Source: Methylotenera sp.
GTDB lineage: Bacteria > Pseudomonadota > Gammaproteobacteria > Burkholderiales > Methylophilaceae
Reading direction: 5' to 3'
NCBI GenBank assembly: GCA_002928535.1
Contig: PERG01000004.1
Span: 1-64,000 of the forward strand
DNA length: 64,000 nucleotides
This document shows positions 10,741 to 20,375 of this stretch, piece by piece (within the stretch, counting starts at the first letter, position 1; each line of letters opens with the position of its first letter). Position numbers and translations under genes: made by a program. The notes beneath the pieces were generated by a model. It was not told where the DNA came from. It worked only from the letters and a program-made list of their open reading frames with translations, and ran no database searches.

Positions 10741-11616
10741 ATGTTGCAAGGCAGTTTAGTCGCAATCGTCACGCCCATGCTGCCGGATGGGCAGTTGGAC
10801 ATTCCTTCGCTGAATGCATTGATCGATTTCCATGTGAAACAAGGGTCTGATGGTATTGTCATTGTCGGCACTACCGGCGAATCGCCCACTGTCGATTTTG
10901 AAGAGCATTGCCTGCTGATTGAAACCGCAGTAAAACAAGTCAATGGCCGTATTCCGGTAATTGCCGGTACAGGGGCTAACTCTACGCAAGAAGCCATTGT
11001 ACTCACCAAGAAAGCTAAGGCACTAGGCGCTGATGCTTGTTTACTTGTGGCGCCTTACTACAATAAGCCCACCCAGGAAGGCTTATATCAGCACTTCAAA
11101 GCCGTAGCGGATGCAGTCAATATCCCGCAAATTTTATATAACGTTCCTGGTCGTACCGGTTGTGATATCAGTAATGACACCGTATTGCGTCTGGCTACGC
11201 ACCCTAATATTGTCGGCATAAAAGATGCAACCGGCGGTATTGAACGTGGCACGGACTTATTGCTGCGTGCACCACAAGATTTTCTCATATTCAGTGGTGA
11301 TGATGCGACGGCGATGTCATTAATGTTGTTAGGCGCTAAAGGCGTGATTTCAGTTACAGCAAATGTTGCGCCTAAATTGATGCATGAAATGTGTATTGCT
11401 GCAGTAGCTGGTGATGCGATTGCTGCGCGCGCAGTCAATGCTAAGTTATTCGCCTTGCATCAAAAACTGTTTGTTGAAGCGAATCCGATTCCTGTGAAAT
11501 GGGTGTTAAATCAGATGGGATTGATTCCAGCCGGGATCAGGTTGCCTTTAACGCCGTTATCGTCGAATTATCATGAAACTTTACGTGCAGCTTGTAAGCC
11601 AGCACAAATTTTATAG
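10741..11616 (+). CDS. dapA: 4-hydroxy-tetrahydrodipicolinate synthase
   Basis: [47 protein letters not shown]. Confidence 0.98.
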   Translation: MLQGSLVAIVTPMLPDGQLDIPSLNALIDFHVKQGSDGIVIVGTTGESPTVDFEEHCLLIETAVKQVNGRIPVIAGTGANSTQEAIVLTKKAKALGADACLLVAPYYNKPTQEGLYQHFKAVADAVNIPQILYNVPGRTGCDISNDTVLRLATHPNIVGIKDATGGIERGTDLLLRAPQDFLIFSGDDATAMSLMLLGAKGVISVTANVAPKLMHEMCIAAVAGDAIAARAVNAKLFALHQKLFVEANPIPVKWVLNQMGLIPAGIRLPLTPLSSNYHETLRAACKPAQIL

Positions 11617-11640
11617 CTATTAGTTTATTAAGAGGTCTGA

Positions 11641-12924
11641 ATGAAACAAGTCAATAGTAAGCCAGATTATCGCAAGGTTGTTAAGAGTGTCGGTGCTTCC
11701 CTGTTGTTGCTAACGGGCCTGGCTGGTTGTGATTCCATACCATTTATCGACAATACCCCCGATTACAAAAGCGCAGGTCGCTCACGTCCATTGGAAGTGC
11801 CGCCAGACCTAACCTCTAGTCCTGTGAGTGATGCGTATTCCATTCCGGGTAGTACCAGTTACTCTACTTATAGCCAGGCGCAAGAAGGCCAGGAAGTGGG
11901 CGTAGAGAAAGTATTGCCGACACAAGATGGTGTAAGGCTAGAACGCGCAGGCTCACAACGCTGGTTAGTGGTGAATGCACCTGCGGAAAAAATCTGGCCG
12001 GTCATTCGTGAGTTTTGGATTGAGCAAGGTTTCGCGGTACGTGTGGAAAATGCACAAACCGGTGTGATGGAAACCGAGTGGATCGATGCCGATGCGGTTA
12101 AAAAAGATACTTCGGGCAATATTGGTGATAAATTCGATAGATGGCTGGATAAGCTATCCGGCTTTGCGGATAAGAAAAAATTCCGTACACGTTTAGATCG
12201 AGGCGCTGAGCCTGATACTACTGAAATTTATATGACGCACCGCTCGGTCACTGGCGCGCCTGATGATGGCAAAAATCGTATTCAAACGCAATTAGGCGAA
12301 ATCGAAACCGGTTACAAAATGGAGGCTGAGAAAGCACCCGAAACAGACGCCCGCGATGAGGAGCTGGATGCTGAGTTACTACGTCGCTTAATGGTAAAAC
12401 TGGGTATTGAAGAACAACGCTCCAAAACGATCCTAGCTGAGACCGTCACTATTAAACGTGCAGAAGTGGTTAAAGAAGCCGATGGTAGTGCAACCCTGGT
12501 ATTGAGTGATCCGTTTGACCGTGCATGGCGTCGTGTAGGCCTGGCATTGGATAGAATCGGTTTTGTCATTGAAGATAAAGACCGCTCTAATGGTGTGTTC
12601 TTCGTGCGCTATGCGGATGTGGATATCGATGATGCGCCTAAGAAAAAGAAAGGTTTATTAGATACGTTAAAATTCTGGGGCGATGATGAAGATAAATCAG
12701 TAGTTTCGACTCCTAAAAAGGATGAGAAAAGCATGGTTGAGAAGCTTAAATTCTGGGGCAATGACGATAAAAAAACAGTGAGCCCAGATAAACAATATCG
12801 TATTAAGGTAGCTGAAGGCGATAAAGAAAATGCTACTGTAGCTGTCGTAGACAACGAAGGTAACCGTGTGCGCACCACAACGGCAAACCGTATCGTTGCA
12901 TTGATGTACGAACAGTTAAAATAA
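11641..12924 (+). CDS. bamC: outer membrane assembly lipoprotein BamC-like
   Basis: Lipobox LTGLAGC, BamC-like N-terminal segment (SRPLEVPPDL), follows dapA as typical. Confidence 0.9.
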   Translation: MKQVNSKPDYRKVVKSVGASLLLLTGLAGCDSIPFIDNTPDYKSAGRSRPLEVPPDLTSSPVSDAYSIPGSTSYSTYSQAQEGQEVGVEKVLPTQDGVRLERAGSQRWLVVNAPAEKIWPVIREFWIEQGFAVRVENAQTGVMETEWIDADAVKKDTSGNIGDKFDRWLDKLSGFADKKKFRTRLDRGAEPDTTEIYMTHRSVTGAPDDGKNRIQTQLGEIETGYKMEAEKAPETDARDEELDAELLRRLMVKLGIEEQRSKTILAETVTIKRAEVVKEADGSATLVLSDPFDRAWRRVGLALDRIGFVIEDKDRSNGVFFVRYADVDIDDAPKKKKGLLDTLKFWGDDEDKSVVSTPKKDEKSMVEKLKFWGNDDKKTVSPDKQYRIKVAEGDKENATVAVVDNEGNRVRTTTANRIVALMYEQLK

Positions 12925-12957
12925 TAGTTATGTCATTGGGCTTAAAGAAATAACTAC

Positions 12958-13740
12958 ATGCGCTTTGCCTCATTAGGAAGTGGTAGTGCAGGCAATGCGC
13001 TAGTGGTGGAGGTTAAGCAAACCAGGCTAATGCTTGATTGTGGCTTTAGTGTCAAAGAAACCACCGCTAGGCTCGCGCGATTAAATCTTATGCCGCAAGA
13101 TTTGGCAGGCATCGTGATCACGCACGAGCATGATGATCACGCTGGCGGTGCCTTTAAGTTTGCAGCAAAACACCAGATCCCAGTCTGGCTTACCTACGGC
13201 ACCCTTAAAATGGTCACCCGTTATTTCCCTAATCAACATAATTTACAGTTAAATGTTGTGGATAGTCATTGTGCATTCAATGTCGGCGATATTGAAGTAC
13301 AGCCATTTCCGGTGCCGCATGATGCACGCGAACCAATCCAATGCCTGTTTTCTGATGGACAATATAAGCTAGGCGTTTTAACCGATGTGGGGCGCTCTAC
13401 ACCACATATTGAAGAGCGCTTGAGTAAATGTGATGCCCTGGTGCTGGAATGCAATCATGACGCGAGCATGTTACAGTCGGGTCCTTATGCATGGTCATTA
13501 AAAAAGCGGGTGGGTGGCGATCTGGGGCATTTAGAAAATCTGGATTCGGCTAATCTTTTATCCAAGCTGGATAATAGTAAACTACAACACATCGTTGCCG
13601 CGCATTTGAGTGCGACAAATAATACACCGCAATTAGCAAAATCTGCTTTGCACCGGGTGTTGGGTTGTGAGCTAGATTGGATTGGAATCGCAGATCAGAT
13701 GCTGGGCTTTGATTGGCGTACACTCAATATGACCCACTAA
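12958..13740 (+). CDS. MBL fold metallo-hydrolase (YycJ-like)
   Basis: FASLGSGSAGNA, THEHDDHAGG, LECNHD motifs. Confidence 0.92.
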   Translation: MRFASLGSGSAGNALVVEVKQTRLMLDCGFSVKETTARLARLNLMPQDLAGIVITHEHDDHAGGAFKFAAKHQIPVWLTYGTLKMVTRYFPNQHNLQLNVVDSHCAFNVGDIEVQPFPVPHDAREPIQCLFSDGQYKLGVLTDVGRSTPHIEERLSKCDALVLECNHDASMLQSGPYAWSLKKRVGGDLGHLENLDSANLLSKLDNSKLQHIVAAHLSATNNTPQLAKSALHRVLGCELDWIGIADQMLGFDWRTLNMTH

Positions 13741-13779
13741 TTAAGTGCATTATTGTGATTAAGGCATTAGCCATAAAAA

Positions 13780-13799
13780 AAGCCGACTTGAGTCGGCTT
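13780..13799. terminator. bidirectional Rho-independent terminator
   Basis: AAGCCGACT-TG-AGTCGGCTT with flanking A/T runs between convergent genes. Confidence 0.9.
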
Positions 13800-13821
13800 T
13801 TTGCTTCTGGCTAATAGCTAA

Positions 13822-14010
13822 TTACTGAGCAGCTTCAGCAGGTGCGGCTTCTGTTGGTGCAGCAGGAGTAGCTTCAACAGCTGGCGTTTCTGGTGCTGGA
13901 GCAACTTCAGCAGCAGGCGTTTCAACTGGAGCAGCTTCTTCAGCAGCTTTTTCACCACAAGCAGTTAAAGCAAGTGCTAATAATGCAGCAAGTAGAGCAG
14001 AACGTGTCAT
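13822..14010 (-). CDS. small Ala/Pro-rich lipoprotein (paralogue of the next CDS)
   Basis: Signal peptide and lipobox LTACGEK; low-complexity Ala/Pro/Glu tail. Confidence 0.75.
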   Translation of the reverse strand: MTRSALLAALLALALTACGEKAAEEAAPVETPAAEVAPAPETPAVEATPAAPTEAAPAEAAQ

Positions 14011-14136
14011 TTTTGATTTCCTTAAGAGAGTTTAAGTAGTTAGAAACTTCGATAACCGCTAAAAGTTTTACCCAATGAGCAATACCGAATGATGAAAATT
14101 TTACCAGTAATTTTAAAAAAAATCCAAAAACGAAAA

Positions 14137-14157
14137 AAGCCGACTAAAAGTCGGCTT
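14137..14157. terminator. Rho-independent terminator
   Basis: AAGCCGACT-AAA-AGTCGGCTT followed by T-run/preceded by A-run. Confidence 0.9.
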
Positions 14158-14180
14158 TTTGTACATCTAGCTTGAACTAA

Positions 14181-14456
14181 TTACTTAGCAGCTTCAGTTG
14201 CAGCAGCAGCAGAATCAGTAGCAGCGGCAGCAGATTCAGTTGCAGCAGCTGCAGATTCAGTAGCAGCAGCAGCGTCAGTTGAAGTAGCAGCAGCGTCAGT
14301 TGAAGCTTCAGCTGCAGCGTCAGTCGCAGTTGCAGCAGCGTCAGTTGCAGTTGCAGCAGCGTCAGTCGCAGCTTCAGCAGCTTCTTCAGCAGGTTTTTCA
14401 CCACAAGCAGTTAAGGCAAGAGCAAGTAAAGCAGCTAACAGAGCAGAACGGATCAT
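14181..14456 (-). CDS. small Ala-rich lipoprotein with 7-residue repeats
   Basis: Signal peptide nearly identical to upstream paralogue (LLAALLALALTACGEK); repeats TDAAATA/TESAAAA. Confidence 0.75.
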   Translation of the reverse strand: MIRSALLAALLALALTACGEKPAEEAAEAATDAAATATDAAATATDAAAEASTDAAATSTDAAAATESAAAATESAAAATDSAAAATEAAK

Positions 14457-14632
14457 ATTTATTCCTTATTGGTTTAACTAGTTAAAAAAACTTTTCGATA
14501 ACCGCTTAAAAGTTTTACCTAATTAGCTATACCGAGTGGCGCAAATTTTACCAGTAATTAAGAAAAAACCTAGTGTTTAAAGGTAATTCCATCAAATTTT
14601 TAGGTTTAAATTGAGTTTTTTATGAACTTTAT

Positions 14633-15466
14633 TCATTCCACACGTACCCTGAGCTGATTATTGGTGTTTTGCCGGCTCGATTGCCTGCTTAATATCGCAC
14701 GGCTGACTTCATCTTTGCCTTGCATCAGTCCACCTAAATCAAGCCATTCCCCACGGTTAACCTGAACTACACTACTTAAGCTCTCATAATCAATAAATCC
14801 ACTGCTATTCAACTGCTTAATCCGCGGTGTAATTTCAAGTTCAATGACTTCTCCCAGGCTTCTGGGGCGCACTGCAAAACCGGTGGTCACATCGACAAAT
14901 TCTGTGGTTTTCTGGATGCTGGCATAACGTCGAGTCAAGGTAACCCATTCTTGGGTAAAAGGTACAATTTCACCCACAGAGATGAAAGCTTCTCGACCAT
15001 CCATGACCGTAATGTGTTGCAAACTATCATTGAACCGGCGAGATTCCCGCTGATCAATATCCACCCGTGCGCCTTGTTGATTACCAGGATAGCGGGTCCC
15101 CACTTCAATATCTCCGAAACGCTTGCGCCCCGTGACTGACAAGTTACTATTTTCGCTGTTGTCGAATGCTGAACGACTGACACTAATTTTCAGATTCTTC
15201 TGCACCGCATCCAGCGTAGCCACAAGTTTTTCGATTTCAGCCATATTCTGGGGATTAGCCCTGACAATAAGCTGATTTTGATAGCCGGAGATCGTCCCGT
15301 CAGGCCCAATCATCGGTTCAATAGTTGGGATAAGGTCTTCAGCAAACCGATGCTGCAGTGTGATGACTTTTAATTCCGTAATGCCAAAAGCGAATGAACT
15401 TAGCAAAAATAGGCATACGCCGAACATACACAAAAATCGTTTCATAAATAACTGCGGCATATTCAA
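14633..15466 (-). CDS. secretin-like / NolW-type domain protein, orphan
   Basis: Signal peptide; ELKVITLQHRFAEDLIPTIEPMIGPDGTISGYQNQLIVRA (N1/NolW-like) and GFAVRPRSLGEVIELEITPRI segment. Confidence 0.7.
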   Translation of the reverse strand: MNMPQLFMKRFLCMFGVCLFLLSSFAFGITELKVITLQHRFAEDLIPTIEPMIGPDGTISGYQNQLIVRANPQNMAEIEKLVATLDAVQKNLKISVSRSAFDNSENSNLSVTGRKRFGDIEVGTRYPGNQQGARVDIDQRESRRFNDSLQHITVMDGREAFISVGEIVPFTQEWVTLTRRYASIQKTTEFVDVTTGFAVRPRSLGEVIELEITPRIKQLNSSGFIDYESLSSVVQVNRGEWLDLGGLMQGKDEVSRAILSRQSSRQNTNNQLRVRVE

Positions 15467-15484
15467 ACCTCTAGCTGATGTAGA

Positions 15485-16033
15485 TTAAAGCCCCAAAGTA
15501 GTTGGACTCACGGCCTCTTGTGTGGCATCCAGTAACTCTTCGAAGCGCATGTTCAAACCTTCAACGGAAGTGTTATCGTCGAATGCATATCTAAACCGTG
15601 GCTGATCAATATGAATGCGCTTGATGTAATGGCGTGCGTCAGCAATGATGAAGCAATCCTTAGCATGCTTGGCGCTTGTATTGGTTTCATATACCGTCAT
15701 TTTGTGGCCAAATACTTCAAGCAGATTAAAAAGACGCGGGCATGATGTTTGGAAATATCGGGCATCTTGCAAAATAATGACTAAACGGCTTGCTTCATCC
15801 TTTGCAAGAAATTGCTGTAGTAGTTCATATTTTCTTACGCTGGCAAAATCACCATGACTTAAATCCTGGTCAAATATTAATAACTCCTGTTGGGCATTAC
15901 TCAATACGATATCAATCGCCGCGGCATATAGTCGTTCGCCAACGAGAATCTTATCCGGCACCAGTTCCTCATTGAGGAGTTGAGATGCCGGTACGTTTTG
16001 ATTTGTTATTTCGGTATTTTTTGCTAGATCCAT
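15485..16033 (-). CDS. conserved hypothetical protein
   Basis: Intact ORF directly upstream of the secretin-like gene; PLD-like appearance only (inference). Confidence 0.55.
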   Translation of the reverse strand: MDLAKNTEITNQNVPASQLLNEELVPDKILVGERLYAAAIDIVLSNAQQELLIFDQDLSHGDFASVRKYELLQQFLAKDEASRLVIILQDARYFQTSCPRLFNLLEVFGHKMTVYETNTSAKHAKDCFIIADARHYIKRIHIDQPRFRYAFDDNTSVEGLNMRFEELLDATQEAVSPTTLGL

Positions 16034-16052
16034 AGTGTATGGTTAAAACAAT

Positions 16053-17267
16053 TTATTGAACAAAATGTACATAGCCGGCCATATACCATTCATGCAATAC
16101 TGAAACCAGATTTTCATCTAATAGCAGCGTTTGTGGCAAATAGCGTGTGTCGGCCAATGTTTTCAGGTGATGCGCGGTTGCTTGGTGCAAATTAACCGCT
16201 TCACCATTCATAAAAAAAGTATCCTTCAAAAACAACATCTGGCTTTTCAGATCCAACGTTAAATCTGACTTCGATAATTTTTCCTTAAAAGTTTTCAAAG
16301 CCATTTTTTTATTCGGCACAAACACAATATGTTGTTTTGGTTCGGATAAATAGCATCCTAAAAATTGGCCTACATCATCATCCGACCATTGTATTTTGTT
16401 TAAATTCTCGCTAACTTTATTAATCATCTGCACCGAGATTTCAGCCGGATGCGCTTGCAAAGCCAGGTCCGCATCTTGGTATATGCCATCAAGCTGCGTT
16501 AAGTTCTGGTGTAACCTATCCTGCATAAATCCAAGAAACTCGCTGGCTAATTCCTGATGCTTGGGTGCGCGAAAACCAATGGAATAAGTCATGCAGTCTT
16601 CACTGCCGTCGGATACGGCAATTCCCCAATGCGCAATCTGCGGTGGCAGGTATAGCATATCGCCAGCTTCAAGCAGCCATTCCTGGGAGGTGTCAAATTG
16701 CTTCAAAATCCGTAGTGGTGCGCCCTCTACCAAGCTTAAATCCGTCTGTTCGCTGATGCGCCATAAACGCTTACCCTGACCTTGCAGTAAAAATACATCA
16801 TAGCTATCGAAATGCGGGCCTACACCACCACCATCCGGTGCATAACTCACCATCAAATCATCTAATCTGGTGTGGGGAATAAAATCAAACTGGCTTAATA
16901 AATCAGTGGCTTCGGGTAAAAAGTGATTCACACTTTGCACAAGTAAAGTCCAATCTTTATTAGGCAGCCGGCTAAAGTCCGCTTCGTCAAATGGCCCATT
17001 ACTGAGTGTCCACTGGTCATTTTTTTTCTGCACGATGCGTGATTGCACTTCATCTTCACATGCTAAGCCAGCCAGTTCTTCCGGCGTAAGTAACCCGGTA
17101 AACCCAGGAATGGCGTTCTTGATGAGCAAAGGTTTTTTTTGCCAGTACACCGCCAGAAACTGGGCAGGAGTTAAATCATTCAAAAGTCTGAGGGCTTGAT
17201 TGCTATTCATTGTTAACGTTATGGATGGAGGATTTCTACTATGATAACCTATCATATAAGAAGGCAA
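16053..17267 (-). CDS. JmjC/cupin 2-oxoglutarate oxygenase (ribosomal protein arginine hydroxylase, YcfD/RoxA-like)
   Basis: YWQKKPLLIKNAIPGF, GGVGPHFDSYDVFLLQGQGKRLWRI, GDMLYLPPQIAHWGIA. Confidence 0.9.
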   Translation of the reverse strand: MPSYMIGYHSRNPPSITLTMNSNQALRLLNDLTPAQFLAVYWQKKPLLIKNAIPGFTGLLTPEELAGLACEDEVQSRIVQKKNDQWTLSNGPFDEADFSRLPNKDWTLLVQSVNHFLPEATDLLSQFDFIPHTRLDDLMVSYAPDGGGVGPHFDSYDVFLLQGQGKRLWRISEQTDLSLVEGAPLRILKQFDTSQEWLLEAGDMLYLPPQIAHWGIAVSDGSEDCMTYSIGFRAPKHQELASEFLGFMQDRLHQNLTQLDGIYQDADLALQAHPAEISVQMINKVSENLNKIQWSDDDVGQFLGCYLSEPKQHIVFVPNKKMALKTFKEKLSKSDLTLDLKSQMLFLKDTFFMNGEAVNLHQATAHHLKTLADTRYLPQTLLLDENLVSVLHEWYMAGYVHFVQ

Positions 17268-17307
17268 GTGCCTTCAATAATAGGGACACTATAAATCTGT
17301 TTGCAGG

Positions 17308-17329
17308 ACTATACAGCTTGGTATATAGT
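17308..17329. promoter_or_regulatory. candidate ModE-like operator
   Basis: ACTATACA-GCTTGG-TATATAGT, 8-6-8 imperfect inverted repeat, 86 bp upstream of the molybdopterin oxidoreductase. Confidence 0.45.
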
Positions 17330-17414
17330 TAAAGTTAAGTCGATTAATTTTATTAACTATTTTAAAAATTAATTTAAGACGTATCGCCACAAGATCATCG
17401 CTAGGAGTCTTTAA

Positions 17415-19544
17415 ATGAACGCACCCTTGGACCCAACTGTACAAACATTTCACGGCGGCTGTCCGCATGACTGTCCCGATACTTGTTCAATGGTGTACAC
17501 AGTCAAAGATGAAAAGCTCATTTCTGTAAAAGGCAACCCTGACCATCCCATGACGCGCGGCGGCTTGTGCGTCAAACTCAAAGATTACGAAAAACGGCAT
17601 TATCATCCAGACCGGTTGCTGTACCCGATGAAACGTACAGGGCCTAAAGGCAGTAAACAATTCACGCGCATCACGTGGGATGAAGCATTGGATGAAATCG
17701 TCACGCGTTGGAAACAGATCATTGCAGATCATGGACCGCGCGCCATCATGCCCGCCAGTTATTTGGGTAACCAAGGCCTGGTGCATGGTTTAAATGGGGG
17801 TGATGCGTTTTTCAATCGTCTAGGTGCCACGGTCACAGAGCGTACATTCTGTGGTGAAGGGTCCTGTACTGCATGGTTGTTAACGGTAGGTCCTACCGCT
17901 GGTGTTGATCCTGAAAGCTTTATCCATTCCAAATATATCGTTATCTGGGCAAGCAACTCGGTTTCTACCAATCTGCACCACTGGCACATCGTACATGAAG
18001 CGCAAAAAAATGGCGCTAAGGTCGTGGTGATCGACTCCTACGCTTCCCGAACAGCCAAAGAGGCGGATTGGCACATTGCGCCAAAACCTGGGACGGATGG
18101 GGCGCTTGCCATGGCCATGATGAATGTGATCATCGAGGAAGGCTTGGTCGATCAGGATTACGTCGATAATTACACTGTAGGTTACAAAGAATTAGCAGAG
18201 CGGGCCAGCACACGAACCCCGGAATGGGCAGAAAAAATTACCGGCATTCCTGCGGAAGATATTCGGCGGTTTGCGCGCGAATACGCTACGACCGCCCCCG
18301 CCGCGATTCGCATCGGTGTGGCGCTTGAAAGAAATTATGGCGGAAGCCAAGCCATTCGCGCCGTCACTTGCCTGCCTGCACTCATTGGTGCCTGGCGCCA
18401 TGTCGGGGGCGGCATTCTGCAATTCCCGGTATGGGAGCACCCTTACAAATTTGACGTGATCTGCCGCCCGGACTTGATTCCAGAAGGCACGCCCGTCGTC
18501 AATATTCTGCAATTGGGACGTGCATTACTGGGCGAAATTCCGCTCGAAACACCCATTAAGTCGCTGATGGTGTGGAACACCAATCCTGTTACCCAATCGC
18601 CGGAAACCGATAAGATCGTTGCCGGGCTGCAACGTGAGGATTTATTCACTATCGCAGCTGACCATTTCTTATCCGATACCGCTGCATACGCCGATATCGT
18701 GCTGCCGGCTGCCATGGGTGCAGAGATGGAAGATATGATCCTGTCTTGGGGTCATCTGTACTTAACTTATAACGCTAAATGCATCGAACCGCCGGGCGAA
18801 GCATTACCGAATAATGATATTTTCCGTCGCCTTGCTCAACGTCTAGGGTTTGAGGAAGATAACTTCAAATGGAACGATTCTGAGTGTTTAGAAAATTATG
18901 TGGCTTGGGATGCACCGGCATGTGAAGGCATCGATCTTAACTACATGCGTCAGCATGGGTTTGCCAAACTTAATGTGGGCACAGCAGATACCCGTGCGCC
19001 GCATAAGGAAGGAAATTTCCCAACGCCTACGGGTAAATGCATGTTCTATGTGGAAGGTGCAAAAAACTTTGTGGCAGGGCCATTCAGGCAAATGTATGAC
19101 GGCTTCCAACCTGGGGAAGATTTAGACCCATTACCTGATTATGTTGCATCACGAGAATCTGTGGATACTAATCCTGCACTTGCAGCGAGATATCCATTGG
19201 CGATTATCTCACCCAAAAGTCACGCTTTCCTGAATTCTTGCTATGCCAATGTCACCGAGAAAATCAAGATTCAAGGTGAGCAGTTTGTCATGATTAATCC
19301 GGCCGATGCAGCTATACGCGGTATTGCAGAAGGCGCAAAAGTACGGGTGTTTAATGACCGCGGTGCGTTTGAAGGCGATGCAAGAATTACTATGGATGTG
19401 AATCCGGGGATTATCGTGGCGACATTGGGGTATTGGCGTCAGTTGAATAAAGGCACAGTGAATTGTATTAGTTCAGCGGAGTTTGGGGACATGGGACATT
19501 CGACGACGTTTAGTGATAATTTGGTACAGGTGGAGCTTAGCTAA
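17415..19544 (+). CDS. molybdopterin-dependent oxidoreductase (formate dehydrogenase/BisC-like), N-terminal 4Fe-4S
   Basis: GGCPHDCPDTCSM..GGLCVK cluster motif, molybdopterin domains, ATLGYWRQLNKGTVN C-terminus. Confidence 0.92.
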   Translation: MNAPLDPTVQTFHGGCPHDCPDTCSMVYTVKDEKLISVKGNPDHPMTRGGLCVKLKDYEKRHYHPDRLLYPMKRTGPKGSKQFTRITWDEALDEIVTRWKQIIADHGPRAIMPASYLGNQGLVHGLNGGDAFFNRLGATVTERTFCGEGSCTAWLLTVGPTAGVDPESFIHSKYIVIWASNSVSTNLHHWHIVHEAQKNGAKVVVIDSYASRTAKEADWHIAPKPGTDGALAMAMMNVIIEEGLVDQDYVDNYTVGYKELAERASTRTPEWAEKITGIPAEDIRRFAREYATTAPAAIRIGVALERNYGGSQAIRAVTCLPALIGAWRHVGGGILQFPVWEHPYKFDVICRPDLIPEGTPVVNILQLGRALLGEIPLETPIKSLMVWNTNPVTQSPETDKIVAGLQREDLFTIAADHFLSDTAAYADIVLPAAMGAEMEDMILSWGHLYLTYNAKCIEPPGEALPNNDIFRRLAQRLGFEEDNFKWNDSECLENYVAWDAPACEGIDLNYMRQHGFAKLNVGTADTRAPHKEGNFPTPTGKCMFYVEGAKNFVAGPFRQMYDGFQPGEDLDPLPDYVASRESVDTNPALAARYPLAIISPKSHAFLNSCYANVTEKIKIQGEQFVMINPADAAIRGIAEGAKVRVFNDRGAFEGDARITMDVNPGIIVATLGYWRQLNKGTVNCISSAEFGDMGHSTTFSDNLVQVELS

Positions 19545-19578
19545 ATTAATAGCTAGAAATGCTTCTAGCTATTAATTT
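19543..19578. terminator. bidirectional Rho-independent terminator
   Basis: Perfect 16-bp stem AAATTAATAGCTAGAA-ATGC-TTCTAGCTATTAATTT between convergent genes. Confidence 0.85.
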
Positions 19579-19594
19579 TTGCTGGGCAAGTGAG

Positions 19595-19882
19595 TTATCG
19601 AAACTCATAGTCCGCTAAACCTCCCCAGCCAGCTGAATGATGGATAGATCGGTAAATTTTGCCATCGGATCTAATTTCATAGTCAGGCAGACCAGACCAT
19701 CCAGCTGAATGCGAGAGTGTTCTGTAAATTTTCCCATCATTACGAACTTCGTAATCAGGCAACCCACTCCAGCCATTGGGGTGCGTTACTGTGCGGTATA
19801 TCTTCCCATCATTTTTAATTTCATAATCAGGTAAGCCACCCCAACCATTTGGGTGGTTTAAAGAGCGAAAAATTTTCTTCAT
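19595..19882 (-). CDS. tandem-repeat protein, four copies of ~24 aa (KIYRTxxHPNGWSGLPDYEIRNDG)
   Basis: Whole ORF is four consecutive related repeats. Confidence 0.7.
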   Translation of the reverse strand: MKKIFRSLNHPNGWGGLPDYEIKNDGKIYRTVTHPNGWSGLPDYEVRNDGKIYRTLSHSAGWSGLPDYEIRSDGKIYRSIHHSAGWGGLADYEFR

Positions 19883-19929
19883 ACAATCCCTATCATAATT
19901 AAATTATTAACAGACTACCTTTGGCGAAA

Positions 19930-19947
19930 ACCACTATATGTAGTGGT
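19930..19947. promoter_or_regulatory. candidate operator palindrome
   Basis: ACCACTA-TATG-TAGTGGT perfect 7-bp arms in divergent intergenic region. Confidence 0.45.
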
Positions 19948-20021
19948 AATTTAAATTTAATTCATTTATATAGTGATAGTCAATTAATTTATCCACAATA
20001 TATCCACAGATAATTAATTTT

Positions 20022-20037
20022 GTGCCATAATTGGCAC
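20022..20037. promoter_or_regulatory. candidate operator palindrome
   Basis: GTGCCA-TAAT-TGGCAC, upstream of the XRE regulator. Confidence 0.5.
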
Positions 20038-20099
20038 TTAACATAATTGGATAGTTTATGCATCTAATAGCATTTAAAAAGAAATCAAATATTGAGGTT

Positions 20100-20372
20100 A
20101 TGGAATATCTAAGTGCAAAAATTTTAAGAGAAAGAAAAAAACGTAAACTCACTCAGGCTCAGTTTGCCAAGCTCGCGAATATTCCATTAAGAACGTATAA
20201 GAGATTTGAACAAGACTGTAATGGAAGTCTTAATAATTTTATTAGTGTTCTTAAGGCTTTTGACAAAACTAATTTTTTACAAGCAATATTTATTGAAGAA
20301 AGCTTGCAAAAACGACCTACGCCTATTGACGTTATATTTGAGGCAAAAAGGAAGTCGCTCTCGCGCGACTAG
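20100..20372 (+). CDS. XRE-family HTH transcriptional regulator
   Basis: MEYLSAKILRERKKRKLTQAQFAKLANIPLRTYKRFEQ; likely internal start of the 20058 ORF. Confidence 0.8.
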   Translation: MEYLSAKILRERKKRKLTQAQFAKLANIPLRTYKRFEQDCNGSLNNFISVLKAFDKTNFLQAIFIEESLQKRPTPIDVIFEAKRKSLSRD

Positions 20373-20375
20373 CGA

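Noticed and set aside
14177-14485. Leu/Gln-rich ORFs (LLQLRLTL..., LQQRQSQLQQ...) overlapping the Ala-rich lipoprotein
   Set aside because: Frame-shifted or antisense reads of a low-complexity GCA/GCG-rich gene; the lipobox-containing frame is the credible one.
20058-20372. Toxin-antitoxin system formed by XRE regulator and repeat protein
   Set aside because: Genes are divergent, not an operon, and the repeat protein shows no toxin motif; kept only as a divergent regulatory pair.
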